DNA of 64,000 bases from Blastomonas sp. AAP53 (GCF_000331245.1 NZ_ANFZ01000002.1:134001-198000); one strand, 5' to 3'; positions 16,423 through 25,948 are shown, counted from the stretch's first letter. The notes: a model not told the origin generated them from the sequence alone. Numbers and translations are program-made.

Positions 16423-18107
16423 GCAGCACCCTCTGCAGGCGGCGGTGTGTCATTGGCCGCCGGAACCGCCTCGATCTGCGTGGCACCTGCGACCAGGCCG
16501 TCAAGCGAGGCTCCGTTGAGACCCAGTTCCTTCATCAACCCATCGATGATCGGGGCCTGCGCGCGGTAGCTGAGCGCTGCCGACACCGCGTCGCTGGCGA
16601 GGTTGCCGCTGCTGCCCATGCCGTTCCCGCCATTCGATCCGCCCGACTGACCCAGACCATCGACCTTGACGATCTTGATCGAATCGATCGCTTCCAGCGG
16701 CTTGGACGCCTCGCGGATCACCTCGGGCAGCACCTTGAGCAAGGCAAGCTTGGTCTGGAGCGAAATCTGATCGGAGGACAAGAGGTTCGCTGCCTCGTTG
16801 ACCGCACGCTGGCCCGCTGCTTCCACCTCGAAGCGGACGCGGGCCGCCTCGGCGCGCAGCTTTTCGGCCTCGGATTCGCCCTCGGCTTCGAGCCGCACCG
16901 CTTCGGCGCGGTTGGCGGCGGCGGACTTCTCGGCTTCGGCCTCGACCTTGACGCGAATCGCGTCGCGCTCGGCCTGCTTGGATGCTTCGATCAGCTCGAT
17001 GCGCTTGGAACGTTCGGCAATCTCGGTCTCGCGCGCGGTGGTTACCTGTTCCTCGGCAGCGACGGCGGTGGCGCGCGCGGTATCGGCCTCGCCCTTGGCC
17101 TGGCTTTCTTCGCGGCTCTTGTTCTGGATGGCGATCTGCTGTTCCTGCCGGGCGATCTCGATCGCCTGCTGCTGAGCGATCCGCGCCTGTTGCACCGCGC
17201 GGTCGGCCTCGATCTGCTGGCTGTCGATCAGCTTCTTCGCCTCGATCCTGGCACCTTCGGATTCCTGGCTCCGCAAGGCCTGTTCGCGCGCGACCTCGGC
17301 GGCCTGTTCGGCGCGGCGCATCTCGATCTCGCGCTCCTGCTCGAGCCGCGCAAACTCGTTGTCGCGCGCGATCTCGAACGAGCGTTTGTCGGCTTCGAGA
17401 TTCTTAGTCTCGATCTGGACGCGGGTATCCTGCTCGATGTCGTTGCGCGCCTTCTTGCGCAATTCGATCTGCTCGGTCAGCTTGGTCAGGCCCTCGGCGT
17501 CGAACGCGTTGTTGGCGTTGAAATGCTCGATGCTGGTCTGGTCGAGCCCGGTGAGTGACACCGATTCGAGCTCCAGCCCGTTCATCGCGAGATCAGCCGA
17601 CGAGACCTGCTGCACCTTCTGCACGAAATCGCTGCGCTGCTCGTGCAGCTGGTTCATCGTCATGCCGGCGGCGACCGAACGCAACGCATCGACGAACTTG
17701 CCCTCGACCAGATCCTTGAGCGCCTCGGGCTGCATCGTGCGCAGGCCCAAAGTCTGCGCCGCCATGGCGAGCGCGCCGGCATCGGGCCGCACGCGCACAT
17801 AGAATTCCGCCTTCACATCGATCCGCAGCCGGTCGAGCGTGATCAGCGCATCGGTATTCTTGCGCTCGACCGCCAGCCGCACGGTGTTCATGTTCACCGG
17901 CATCGTCTCGTGCAGCACCGGCAGCACCAGCGCTCCGCCATTCATCACCACCTTCTCGCCGCCAAAGCCGGTGCGGACGAACGCGATCTCCTTGGTGGCA
18001 CGACGATACAGCCGGGTGATGATCAGCCCGAAGATGATCAGGAAAGCGAAAACCACGCCGACGATCATGGCGATGGTGATGATCCCGCTGGGGATGGCGT
18101 CGGTCAT
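16419..18107 (-). CDS. Flotillin family (SPFH) membrane protein, YqiK type
   Basis: A 562-residue flotillin. It has one N-terminal membrane helix (IITIAMIVGVVFAFLIIFGLIIT), an SPFH/band-7 domain, a very long Ala/Glu-rich coiled coil (roughly residues 200-430, with runs such as EIEMRRAEQAAEVAREQA), and a C-terminal tail with a Gly/Asn-rich linker (GQSGGSNGGNGMGSSGN). Flotillins scaffold ordered membrane domains. I start at MTDAIPSG because AAGGAG lies five bases upstream. In E. coli the flotillin YqiK is encoded next to the NfeD-like YqiJ; here a YqiJ-like gene lies about 1 kb away with an orphan gene between. Confidence 0.92.
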   Translation of the reverse strand: MTDAIPSGIITIAMIVGVVFAFLIIFGLIITRLYRRATKEIAFVRTGFGGEKVVMNGGALVLPVLHETMPVNMNTVRLAVERKNTDALITLDRLRIDVKAEFYVRVRPDAGALAMAAQTLGLRTMQPEALKDLVEGKFVDALRSVAAGMTMNQLHEQRSDFVQKVQQVSSADLAMNGLELESVSLTGLDQTSIEHFNANNAFDAEGLTKLTEQIELRKKARNDIEQDTRVQIETKNLEADKRSFEIARDNEFARLEQEREIEMRRAEQAAEVAREQALRSQESEGARIEAKKLIDSQQIEADRAVQQARIAQQQAIEIARQEQQIAIQNKSREESQAKGEADTARATAVAAEEQVTTARETEIAERSKRIELIEASKQAERDAIRVKVEAEAEKSAAANRAEAVRLEAEGESEAEKLRAEAARVRFEVEAAGQRAVNEAANLLSSDQISLQTKLALLKVLPEVIREASKPLEAIDSIKIVKVDGLGQSGGSNGGNGMGSSGNLASDAVSAALSYRAQAPIIDGLMKELGLNGASLDGLVAGATQIEAVPAANDTPPPAEGAA

Positions 18108-18282
18108 GGGGGCTCCTTGGCGAACAAGAATCAAAGTGATTGGGTATCAAGCTAGCCCGCCGGCTATGGTTAGGCGAGATCATCGGTCAGATTTTTTGTC
18201 GTTCGATTGTTAAGACTACCTGCACGCTTTTATTTGTTGGACTGACTGGCGTGGTTTAGCAGGATTGAGAAAGTCCTTCAGA

Positions 18283-19137
18283 ATGGAGCGATATGTGGCG
18301 TTTCAACCTTTCGGCTATCATGTTCTGATCCAATCACGGATGCCACTGGTCGATGCCAAACTGGCTATCAAGCGTCGTAAGAAGGGATGGTTTGATCCCA
18401 AGAACGGTGCGCGGGGTTGGATTTTGGGGCCGTTTATCTGTTTTTGGTGGTCAGGGATCAATTCGCAAGGCCCTATGATGCTGGGCATTTTGACAGGAGA
18501 TTCTCGCTCCTCACAGTTAAAGGCGCGCGCCGGGTCTGACTTGAACGGCACGATTTGGGTGACATTCCTGACCATCATGATCTTGCCGATCCTAATATCG
18601 CAAGCTGATAAATGGCCCCAGAATATCCAACAGCTTGTTCTTGTTGGGCTCGTTTTCGGCCTTGGGGTTCCACTCACACTCTGGATGGCTAGCAAGGACA
18701 AGCGTGAGGCCGAACCGCTGGTCAAGTTTATGCGGGATGTTTTGACCCCGGAGCGCAAAGCCAGTCGAAAAGCTCGGCAGAGCGTCTCGATCAGCAAAAA
18801 GTTGAAGATTGATCTAAGCGGTGATGTGCTCAAGGGCAGGATGACTGCCAATCGACTGCATGATAGCTTGCTTGATGTCGGACCACATGGATTTCTGATC
18901 CTGTCGGCGGCCCCCGACGTCTACATTCAAACCGCGTTCAAGAATGGCGGCTATGTGATTGAGGAGCGCAAGGGAGGCTCAATGCACTTCGAGGCTCTCC
19001 GGGCAGATGATGGCACGGCATCAGAAAGCATACCCCACAACATCTTCACTTTCGATGAGGTCTATCAAACTCTTTTGGCCTTCGCGACAGATGCACCAAC
19101 TCCGGATTTTTTGCGTTGGCAAAGAATGTATCTCTGA
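18283..19137 (+). CDS. Orphan hypothetical protein in a lower-GC patch (membrane protein)
   Basis: About 284 residues from the ATG encoding MERYVAFQPFGYH; a TTG six codons upstream is an alternative. Two hydrophobic stretches (WVTFLTIMILPILIS and LVLVGLVFGLGVPLTLWMA, around residues 90-145) suggest an internal membrane hairpin. The C-terminal ~90 residues (HGFLILSAAPDVYIQTAF ... GGYVIEERKGGSMHFEAL) resemble, by eye only, small alpha/beta proteins of the immunity-protein type. I do not recognise a named family. The base composition is clearly lower in GC than the neighbours (28 of 60 bases at 18541-18600 against 37 of 60 at 17641-17700). It faces opposite to the flotillin cluster, suggesting acquisition by transfer. 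Confidence 0.65.
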   Translation: MERYVAFQPFGYHVLIQSRMPLVDAKLAIKRRKKGWFDPKNGARGWILGPFICFWWSGINSQGPMMLGILTGDSRSSQLKARAGSDLNGTIWVTFLTIMILPILISQADKWPQNIQQLVLVGLVFGLGVPLTLWMASKDKREAEPLVKFMRDVLTPERKASRKARQSVSISKKLKIDLSGDVLKGRMTANRLHDSLLDVGPHGFLILSAAPDVYIQTAFKNGGYVIEERKGGSMHFEALRADDGTASESIPHNIFTFDEVYQTLLAFATDAPTPDFLRWQRMYL

Positions 19138-19167
19138 GCATCTATCCATCTCTCGCAGTTTTGCTCC

Positions 19168-19776
19168 TCATAACCCCGGCAAAAAATGCCCACCCTTGCT
19201 GATCGCCTTGAACGTCTCGCCTTCGCGGCGCACCAGCAGGATCTCCTCGCCCTCGTGCAGCACCTGATCGGCATTGTCCGGTTCGACCATCACGAAATGC
19301 GGGTGGCCGTGGACATCGGTGACGCGGGCTCTCGCCGGGGAGCCGGGGCGGGCGGTGCCGGTCTGCACGGTGGCGAAGCGGCCGACAAGCGAGTCGACGG
19401 CGACGGCGGTGGTCTCGTCCTGCGGCATCACGCGCGCGAGCCATCGGGCCGCGCCGCCGGTGATCGGCAGCGAGGCGACCAGTGCGACCGGCCCTGCCAG
19501 CCACGCGCTCGCCAGGCTTCCCGTCAGCGCTAGCCAGAACTGCTGCCCGGCATAGCCCAGCACACCGAAGATCATCAGGAACAGCGCCAGCCACAGCAGC
19601 AGCGGCAATCGGCCGAGGCCGAGCAGCGCGAGCACACCATCGCTCGCCGCATCGCCCAGGTCGCTATCTGAATCGAGATCGCCCAGCCCAGCGGCCTGCA
19701 AGGCTCCGATCAGCAGCATCAGCACGATGGCGGCGGAGAAGGGGGTGTTCTGGATGGCGAGGAAGAATTCGAACAT
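19168..19776 (-). CDS. YqiJ/NfeD-like membrane protein with C-terminal OB fold
   Basis: A 202-residue protein with three hydrophobic segments in the first ~115 residues (for example AAIVLMLLIGALQAAGLG and LLLWLALFLMIFGVLGYAGQQF) and a soluble C-terminal beta-rich region. That region carries DSLVGRFATVQTGTARPGSPARA and EGEEILLVRREGETFKAI, matching the OB-fold tail of NfeD/YqiJ proteins, which partner flotillins. I choose the ATG over a TTG three codons upstream. The gene lies just downstream of the XpaC-like gene (gap of about 14 bases) and, past the orphan gene, upstream of the flotillin gene. Confidence 0.85.
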   Translation of the reverse strand: MFEFFLAIQNTPFSAAIVLMLLIGALQAAGLGDLDSDSDLGDAASDGVLALLGLGRLPLLLWLALFLMIFGVLGYAGQQFWLALTGSLASAWLAGPVALVASLPITGGAARWLARVMPQDETTAVAVDSLVGRFATVQTGTARPGSPARARVTDVHGHPHFVMVEPDNADQVLHEGEEILLVRREGETFKAISKGGHFLPGL

Positions 19777-19790
19777 GCGTAGCAAGCTAG

Positions 19791-20513
19791 CTACTGCGCG
19801 TCGGCAACACCATCATATTTGAGCTCCAGAAACCGCCCGCGAATGGCGAGCTTGTCGGCGTCGCCCTCGGCGATCGTGCGGGTGGCGCTGGCGATCTCGC
19901 GTTCGATGACGCCGAGGCCGTGGAGCAGCTGTTCGTCGGGGGTGCGCTCGCCGCGCTTTTCCTTGCGCATGCCTGCCGGGATCTTGCGATAGCCGGTAAT
20001 CAGCTCGGGCAGGTGCTCGCCCACCAGCTTGCGGATCTCGCGCGCGGGTTCGCTGTTTTCCTCGAGCGTCTGCAATTGCGGCGCGAGCATGTCGAGCTGC
20101 ACGCCGATATTGTCGATCAGCGTCACCGCGGGTGCGGGCAGGGCAGGGCGCTGGCTTTCGAGCCAGATCTCGGTCTTGCCCGCGAGCACCTTCAAGGGCT
20201 CTTTCGCGAGCTTCTCAGGCGTGGGAATGCGCAGTTTCATCGAGCTGCCTAGCACCACGGTGGCCACCACGGCGGCAAGCACCGTCAGCAGCACGCCATA
20301 AAAGCCGATGCCGTCGATGATTGCGCCGACGACGCCCGCCGCGACGAAGATGACGCCGATGCTGATCGCGATCGCCGCGATCTTCTTCCACAGATGCTCG
20401 CGCTTCAACGCGCGCGACTTGCTGCCGATCGATGGGCCCATCTGCACGCGGCGCTTCACGGCGGCCGCATCGGCGAGGATCTGGTCGGACTGGCTGGTCA
20501 GGGATTTGCTCAT
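19791..20513 (-). CDS. XpaC-like membrane protein, likely partner of TelA
   Basis: A 240-residue protein with two adjacent membrane helices (IAAIAISIGVIFVAAGVVGAI and FYGVLLTVLAAVVATVVLG, about residues 46-92) and a helical cytoplasmic C-terminus. It starts 13 bases after telA. In Bacillus, xpaC is followed by a TelA-family gene, and the layout here is the same pair in reverse order. The assignment to the XpaC family is therefore based on topology and neighbourhood rather than a clear motif. The function is unknown; a role in envelope stress or toxic-anion resistance is inferred. Confidence 0.6.
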   Translation of the reverse strand: MSKSLTSQSDQILADAAAVKRRVQMGPSIGSKSRALKREHLWKKIAAIAISIGVIFVAAGVVGAIIDGIGFYGVLLTVLAAVVATVVLGSSMKLRIPTPEKLAKEPLKVLAGKTEIWLESQRPALPAPAVTLIDNIGVQLDMLAPQLQTLEENSEPAREIRKLVGEHLPELITGYRKIPAGMRKEKRGERTPDEQLLHGLGVIEREIASATRTIAEGDADKLAIRGRFLELKYDGVADAQ

Positions 20514-20526
20514 GCGGTCCGCTGCC

Positions 20527-21738
20527 TTACGCCTCCAGCGAGCTGAGCAACGACGGGCCTGCGCTGCCGCCGCTGACCTGGCCCTGGCTGGCCCCCTCGG
20601 CGCGCGCGATATAGCCCTTCGATTTCTCGACTTCCTTGCTCAAGGTGTCGACGGTGGTCTTCATGCTGTCCAAGGCCTTGACCTTGAACGTGTCGATATT
20701 GTCCATCGTGTCGTAGATGTTCTGGAACGCGCGCTGCAGCGTCTCGACCGGGATCGTCGCCGATGCCGCCTGTTCGTGGATCTTGGCGGTCTGGTCCTTG
20801 AGCATCGTTCCGGTCGAATCGATGATGTTGGCGGTGGTGGTGTTCAATGCGGTTATCTGGTCGAGCACCAGCTTCTGACCGACCAAAGCCTGCGCCACGG
20901 TCACGGCAGTGCGGAGCGCCGCGACCGTGGTGGTGCTGGCGCGGTCGACGCCCTTGACCAGCTCGACATTGTTCTTCTTCACGAGGTCGAGCGCGAGATA
21001 GCCCTGCACCGTCACCGCCATCTGCGTCAGCAGATCCTGCGTGCGCTGGCGGACATAGAACAGCGCGCTTTCGCGGATCGCCTTGGCCTTGGCCGGGTCG
21101 GTCATGTCGAGTTCGGCGGCTTTTTCCTCGAGCCGCGCGTCGAGCGTCTTGGAGACGTGGATCATCTGCTCGAGCTTGCCCATCGCCGCCCACAGGTTCT
21201 GCCGTTCGACGTCGATCGCGGCGTTGTCCATCAGCAGCTCGTCCTTGCCGCTTTGCAGCGAGCCGAGGATCGACTGGATGTGCCCCTGCGAGCTTTTGTA
21301 GCTGTCGAAATAATCGCGCATCTTGTTGCCGAACGGGATGATGCCGAAAATTTTCTTGCGGGTGAACAGGTCGCCCTTCTTGCCGGGGTCGAGATCCTCG
21401 ACCGTGCGGCGCAGCTGGGCGAGGTTCGCGCCGACCGAATTGTCGGAGTCCATCGCCTTGACCGGGCGGTCGAGGAAACGGTTCGACTGGCCCGCCGCGT
21501 CGGTGATTTCCTTGCGGCCCATGTTGGTGATCTGGTCGACGCGCTTGCCGAATTCGGGCGAATTCACATCCTGCGCCACCAGATCGGCGATGAAGCCTTC
21601 GACCTTCTCGTCGAGCTTGGACCGGACATCTTCGGATACCGGCACCAGTCCGGTCGCGTCCGCAGCGGTGACGACGGGCACCGGATCGGGCGCCTCCAGC
21701 GTCAGTTTCTTGTCCGCAATCGCAGTTTGCGTCGCCAT
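20527..21738 (-). CDS. Toxic anion resistance protein, TelA family
   Basis: A 403-residue, almost wholly helical protein of the TelA/KlaA family, linked to tellurite and other stress resistance with an unknown mechanism. Family features are VDQITNMGRKEITDAAGQSNR near residue 75, KKIFGIIPFGNKMRDYFDSY near 130, and the C-terminal ALNTTTANIIDSTGTMLKDQ. It is the first gene of a minus-strand group with the XpaC-like and YqiJ-like genes, which points to a shared membrane-associated job. The flotillin gene probably belonged to the same unit originally. Confidence 0.92.
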   Translation of the reverse strand: MATQTAIADKKLTLEAPDPVPVVTAADATGLVPVSEDVRSKLDEKVEGFIADLVAQDVNSPEFGKRVDQITNMGRKEITDAAGQSNRFLDRPVKAMDSDNSVGANLAQLRRTVEDLDPGKKGDLFTRKKIFGIIPFGNKMRDYFDSYKSSQGHIQSILGSLQSGKDELLMDNAAIDVERQNLWAAMGKLEQMIHVSKTLDARLEEKAAELDMTDPAKAKAIRESALFYVRQRTQDLLTQMAVTVQGYLALDLVKKNNVELVKGVDRASTTTVAALRTAVTVAQALVGQKLVLDQITALNTTTANIIDSTGTMLKDQTAKIHEQAASATIPVETLQRAFQNIYDTMDNIDTFKVKALDSMKTTVDTLSKEVEKSKGYIARAEGASQGQVSGGSAGPSLLSSLEA

Positions 21739-21872
21739 GCCGTTCGCGCTCCCGTTAGTCGCTTTCCGCCCAAAATGAGGCGAGACGCCTTTTCAGGCAA
21801 GCGATAAGTGTTACTGTGTTAAGATATCAATACAGTGGGAAAGTGCAAGGGAAATGCAGGGCTTGGTCCCGA

Positions 21873-24056
21873 TCAGCGGGCCAGCATCTGCCGGACCTTG
21901 ATCGCCAGCGTGTCAATCTGGAACGGCTTGGTCAGCATATCCATGCCATGATCCAGAAAGCCGCTGCGCACCGCTGCACCCTGCGCATAGCCGGTGACGA
22001 ACAGCACCCGAAGGTCCGGCCTGTCCTGCCGCGCGATCTCTGCCAGCTGCCGACCGTTCAGGCCCGGCAGGCCGACATCGGAGATCAGCAGATCGATATG
22101 CAGACCCGATCGCAGCAGGGCCAGTGCCTCTTGCGCATGTTCGGCCTGTTGCGGCGCGTAGCCCAGCTCTTCCAGCACGTTGACGATGACCATGCGGACG
22201 GCGGGGTCGTCTTCCACCACCAGCACGGCCTCACCCGTGCCGCCGGGGCGTTCTGCCGTGTGCGGTTCATTTACCGCGACCGGGGCATCGCTGCACGGCA
22301 GGAACAGCTTCACGCTCGTGCCGGCGCCAAGCTCGCTGTAAATCCGGACATGGCCGCCCGATTGCTTGAGGAAGCCGTAGATCATCGACAGGCCAAGGCC
22401 CGTGCCCTGGCCGATCGGCTTGGTGGTGAAGAACGGCTCGAACACCTTGGTCATGGTTTCGGCAGCCATCCCCTGGCCGTTGTCGGAAACGCTGAGCACC
22501 ACATAATCACCCGGTTGCAGGTCTTCGCCGGTCTGGGCAAAGCCAGTGCCGAGCTGCATCGTCGTGGTCTCGACGGTCAGATGGCCGCCCCGGGGCATCG
22601 CATCGCGCGCGTTGATGCACAGGTTGAGCAGCGCGTTTTCCAGCTGGTTGGCATCGGTGCTCGCCGGTGGCAGGCCATCTGCCAATGCAACCGCCATATC
22701 CACCTGTTCGCCCAAAGTGCGGCGCAGCAGGTCTTCCATGCCGTGGACCAGCTGGTTGATATCCGTCGGCTTTATGTCCAGCGACTGCCGTCTTCCGAAG
22801 GCCAGCAGCCGCGCGGTGAGCGCCGCTGCGCGCTGGGCAGAGGTTTCCGCCGCATCGAGGTAGCGCAGCACCTGCTGGGTCTTGCCCGATTCCAGAAAGC
22901 GGCGGATCAGATCAAGGCTGCCGATGACGCCGGTGAGCATGTTGTTGAAATCGTGCGCCAGCCCGCCGGTGAGCTGGCCGATGGCCTCCATCTTCTGTGA
23001 CTGGCGCAGCGCCTCGGCGGTCGCCTCGTGCTCGGTCATGGCCTCTGCGATCCGCTGCTCGAGCGTCTCGTTCAGCTCCTTCAGCGCCCGTTCCGATTTG
23101 CGCTTGGCGGTGATGTCAGTGAACAACGCCGCGACCTGCCGGTCCTCAGGATCGCCGATGCGGAAGGCGTAGACATCAAACCAGCGATTATCGAGCGCGG
23201 TTGCCAGATTTTCCACCCGCACCGGTGTCCCTGTGCGCGCGACGTCTCCATACAGGTCGAACCAGTATTGATCGTGCGTGGGGGCCATGTCGCGGATCCA
23301 GCGCCCCTGCGCATCGTCCAGCCCGGTATGGGCGGCGAACGCGTCGTTGACTTCCAGAAAACGATAATCGACCGCGCGCCCGGTCTCGTCATAGCGCATT
23401 TCGAACACGCACAGGCCTGCGTCGATCGCATTGAACAGATGGCTGTATCGCTGCTCGCTCGATGTCCGCGCGGCTTCCGCCTGCTCCCGGCCGGCGATTT
23501 CAGCCTCCAGCACCTGGGTCCGCTCATCGCGCTGGGCGACGGCGCGGCGCAGCTCCAGCTGGGTCATCACCTGCCGGGCGAGCACTTCCAGCGTCAGTCG
23601 CTGACGATCGGTGATGCCTTCGGGGCGTGGCTTGTGATCGAGCACGCAGACCGTACCCAGTGCCAGTCCCTCTTCGGTCCTGAGCAGGGCGCCGGCATAA
23701 AAACGAAGGCCACCATCGACCGCAACCAGGGGATTGTTGCGGAAACGCTCGTCCAGCAGCGTATCGGGCACGATGAACAGATCGTCCTGCAATATCGCGT
23801 GCGCGCAGATCGACACATCAAGCGGCAGTTCGCGTGCGCCGATGCCGATCTCGGCCTTGAACCACTGGCGGTCGGACGCGATCAGGTTGACGACGGATAT
23901 CGGCGCGTCGAAAATGTCGCTTGCCAACCGGACGATATCTTCGAATTCCGGCTCCTTGGGGGTGTCGAGGATGTCATAGCGCAGCAGCGCCGCCAGCCGA
24001 TCGGCGTCCGCCGTGGCCGGTTCAGGACGGCAGTCAGGGGCTGGCATCGTGTTCAC
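21873..24056 (-). CDS. Hybrid sensor histidine kinase (GAF-PAS-HisKA-HATPase-REC)
   Basis: A 727-residue soluble kinase. The N-terminal GAF domain (about residues 20-170, with VSICAHAILQDDLFIVPDTL) is of the type found in phytochrome-like and HWE kinases. A PAS domain follows (about 200-320), then HisKA with phospho-acceptor His368 in GGLAHDFNNMLTGV. Next come the ATP-binding N and G boxes (NLCINARDAM, VSDNGQGM, GQGTGLGLSMIYGF). A C-terminal receiver domain carries VVEDDPAVRM and an acceptor Asp in LLISDVGLPG. No membrane helix is seen, so it senses a cytoplasmic signal. No response regulator gene is adjacent. The signal is unknown. Confidence 0.93.
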   Translation of the reverse strand: MNTMPAPDCRPEPATADADRLAALLRYDILDTPKEPEFEDIVRLASDIFDAPISVVNLIASDRQWFKAEIGIGARELPLDVSICAHAILQDDLFIVPDTLLDERFRNNPLVAVDGGLRFYAGALLRTEEGLALGTVCVLDHKPRPEGITDRQRLTLEVLARQVMTQLELRRAVAQRDERTQVLEAEIAGREQAEAARTSSEQRYSHLFNAIDAGLCVFEMRYDETGRAVDYRFLEVNDAFAAHTGLDDAQGRWIRDMAPTHDQYWFDLYGDVARTGTPVRVENLATALDNRWFDVYAFRIGDPEDRQVAALFTDITAKRKSERALKELNETLEQRIAEAMTEHEATAEALRQSQKMEAIGQLTGGLAHDFNNMLTGVIGSLDLIRRFLESGKTQQVLRYLDAAETSAQRAAALTARLLAFGRRQSLDIKPTDINQLVHGMEDLLRRTLGEQVDMAVALADGLPPASTDANQLENALLNLCINARDAMPRGGHLTVETTTMQLGTGFAQTGEDLQPGDYVVLSVSDNGQGMAAETMTKVFEPFFTTKPIGQGTGLGLSMIYGFLKQSGGHVRIYSELGAGTSVKLFLPCSDAPVAVNEPHTAERPGGTGEAVLVVEDDPAVRMVIVNVLEELGYAPQQAEHAQEALALLRSGLHIDLLISDVGLPGLNGRQLAEIARQDRPDLRVLFVTGYAQGAAVRSGFLDHGMDMLTKPFQIDTLAIKVRQMLAR

Positions 24057-24220
24057 AGGGCATCAGCTACCATAATCCGACTGCTTTCATCACCGCAATT
24101 ATCCAGGTTGCTTACTTTCGGCCACCCGATGCGTTCCTGCGCGATCAAGATATGGGTCTGATTGCCCCGGTCAAAGCTACCCGGAGCACTGCCACATTCG
24201 GCTTTCCGGTGATAACGCCG

Positions 24221-25948
24221 TCAGGCCGCCAGTTCGTACGGCTGGATTTCGCCTGAGAGATACAGGTTGCGCGCCTTGGCACGGCTGAGCTTGCCCGATG
24301 AGGTGCGCGGCAGGGTGCGTGGCGGAACCAGTTCGATCACGCAGTTCATGCCGGTGATCGAGCGTACCTTCTCGCGGATTTCGTCGCGCAGGCGGCGGCG
24401 CTCGCCCTCGTCGGTGGTGCGGCACTGCACCAGCACGGCAGGAGCCTCTTCTCCGGCAGGCGTGGTGATCGAAAACGCGGCAATGTCGCCGGACTTGAAG
24501 CCGGGCAGCTGTTCGACCGCCCATTCGATGTCCTGCGGCCAGTGGTTCTTGCCGTTGATGATGATCATGTCCTTGGCGCGGCCGACGATATACAGATAGC
24601 CATCGACCATATAGCCCATGTCGCCGGTATCGAGCCAACCGTCGATCAGGCACGCTTCGGTCGCTTCCGCGTCGCGGAAATAGCTGTGCATGATCGATGG
24701 ACCAGCGGTCCAGACCTTGCCGATCTCGCGATCGGTCAGTACCCGGCCATCGGTGTCGCGGATTTCGATCGACATTCCACGGCAGGGCTTGCCGCAGTTG
24801 ACGATCGAGCGGTAGCGGCGCGGCTTGGACACATCGACAGGCGCGCCCGAAAGACGCTGTTCCTCGACCAGATCGACGACGATGCCCTCGCCCGGTGGCA
24901 TCAGGGTGACTGCCAGCGTCGCTTCGGCGAGGCCATAGCTGGGCAGGAAGGCGCTGGCCTTGAAGCCCGCCGGCGCAAACGCATTGACGAAGGACTGCAT
25001 CACATCGGGGCGGATCATGTCCGCGCCATTGCCCGCCAGCCGCCAGCGCGACAGGTCGAAGCGTTCCTCGACGCGCGACAGGCTGCCGATGCGGCGGGCG
25101 CAGATGTCATAGCCGAAGGTCGGCGAATAGCTGCACGAGGTGCCGGGGTTGCGGCTGATCAGGTCGAGCCACGCCAGCGGGCGCCGCGCGAAATCCTCGG
25201 TCTTGAGGTAATCGGTCGACACCTGGTTGGCGACCATCGAGAGCATGCAGCCGACCAGCCCCATGTCGTGATACCAGGGCAGCCACGAGATGCAGCGGTC
25301 GCTTTCGACCACATGCATGCCGTGCGAATGCGCCGCCAGATTGCTGAGCAGCGCCGAATGCGTCACCGCCACGCCATGCGGGAAGCGGGTCGATCCGCTG
25401 GAATACTGCAGATAGCAGATATCGTCGGTGCTCGCGGCGGGCAGTTCGACCTCGGGGGCTGGCTCGCTGGCAAAGCTCTCCCATTCCAGCCCCTCGACAC
25501 CGCAGCGTCGCGCAGCCTCGCCGCCCATGTCGGCCAGCTCGGCGGGATAGAACAGGAATTTGGGGTCGCTGGAACGCAGCTGCACGCTCAGTTGTTCGAC
25601 ATAGCTTTCCTTGCCGCCGAAGCTGGTGGGAAGCGGCAGCGGGACCGGCCAGGCGCCGGCATAGACTGCGCCGAAGAACAGCGCGGCAAATTCGGCGCCG
25701 GTTTCGGCGACGATGGCGATCCGGTCTTCCTTCTCCACGCCGCGTGCGATCAATCGCCGGGCATGCGCCAGCGCATCGGTGCGCAGTTCGCTATAGGGAT
25801 AGGGCCGTACCAACGTGCCGCGCGGATCGTGAAAATTGAATCCTCGCAGGCCCTGCGCTGCGTAATCGAGCGCATCGCCCAGCGTCGCGAAATCGGCGAA
25901 GCGACGTACAAGGCTGTCTGCGGTTGGAGTTGGCTGCAATTGCGTCAT
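24221..25948 (-). CDS. Fatty acyl-AMP ligase (FAAL-type adenylate-forming enzyme)
   Basis: A 575-residue adenylating enzyme of the FadD32/FAAL branch, which makes acyl-adenylates and normally hands the acyl group to an acyl carrier protein rather than to CoA. Motifs are YLQYSSGSTRFPHGVAVTHS, SYGLAEATLAVTLM, DTGDMGYMVDGYLY and GRAKDMIIINGKNHWPQDIE. That last motif is the FAAL form of the hinge. FAALs usually sit beside polyketide, NRPS or lipid genes. Here the neighbours are a sensor kinase and recX, and no carrier protein is seen, so the pathway is unknown. Confidence 0.9.
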   Translation of the reverse strand: MTQLQPTPTADSLVRRFADFATLGDALDYAAQGLRGFNFHDPRGTLVRPYPYSELRTDALAHARRLIARGVEKEDRIAIVAETGAEFAALFFGAVYAGAWPVPLPLPTSFGGKESYVEQLSVQLRSSDPKFLFYPAELADMGGEAARRCGVEGLEWESFASEPAPEVELPAASTDDICYLQYSSGSTRFPHGVAVTHSALLSNLAAHSHGMHVVESDRCISWLPWYHDMGLVGCMLSMVANQVSTDYLKTEDFARRPLAWLDLISRNPGTSCSYSPTFGYDICARRIGSLSRVEERFDLSRWRLAGNGADMIRPDVMQSFVNAFAPAGFKASAFLPSYGLAEATLAVTLMPPGEGIVVDLVEEQRLSGAPVDVSKPRRYRSIVNCGKPCRGMSIEIRDTDGRVLTDREIGKVWTAGPSIMHSYFRDAEATEACLIDGWLDTGDMGYMVDGYLYIVGRAKDMIIINGKNHWPQDIEWAVEQLPGFKSGDIAAFSITTPAGEEAPAVLVQCRTTDEGERRRLRDEIREKVRSITGMNCVIELVPPRTLPRTSSGKLSRAKARNLYLSGEIQPYELAA

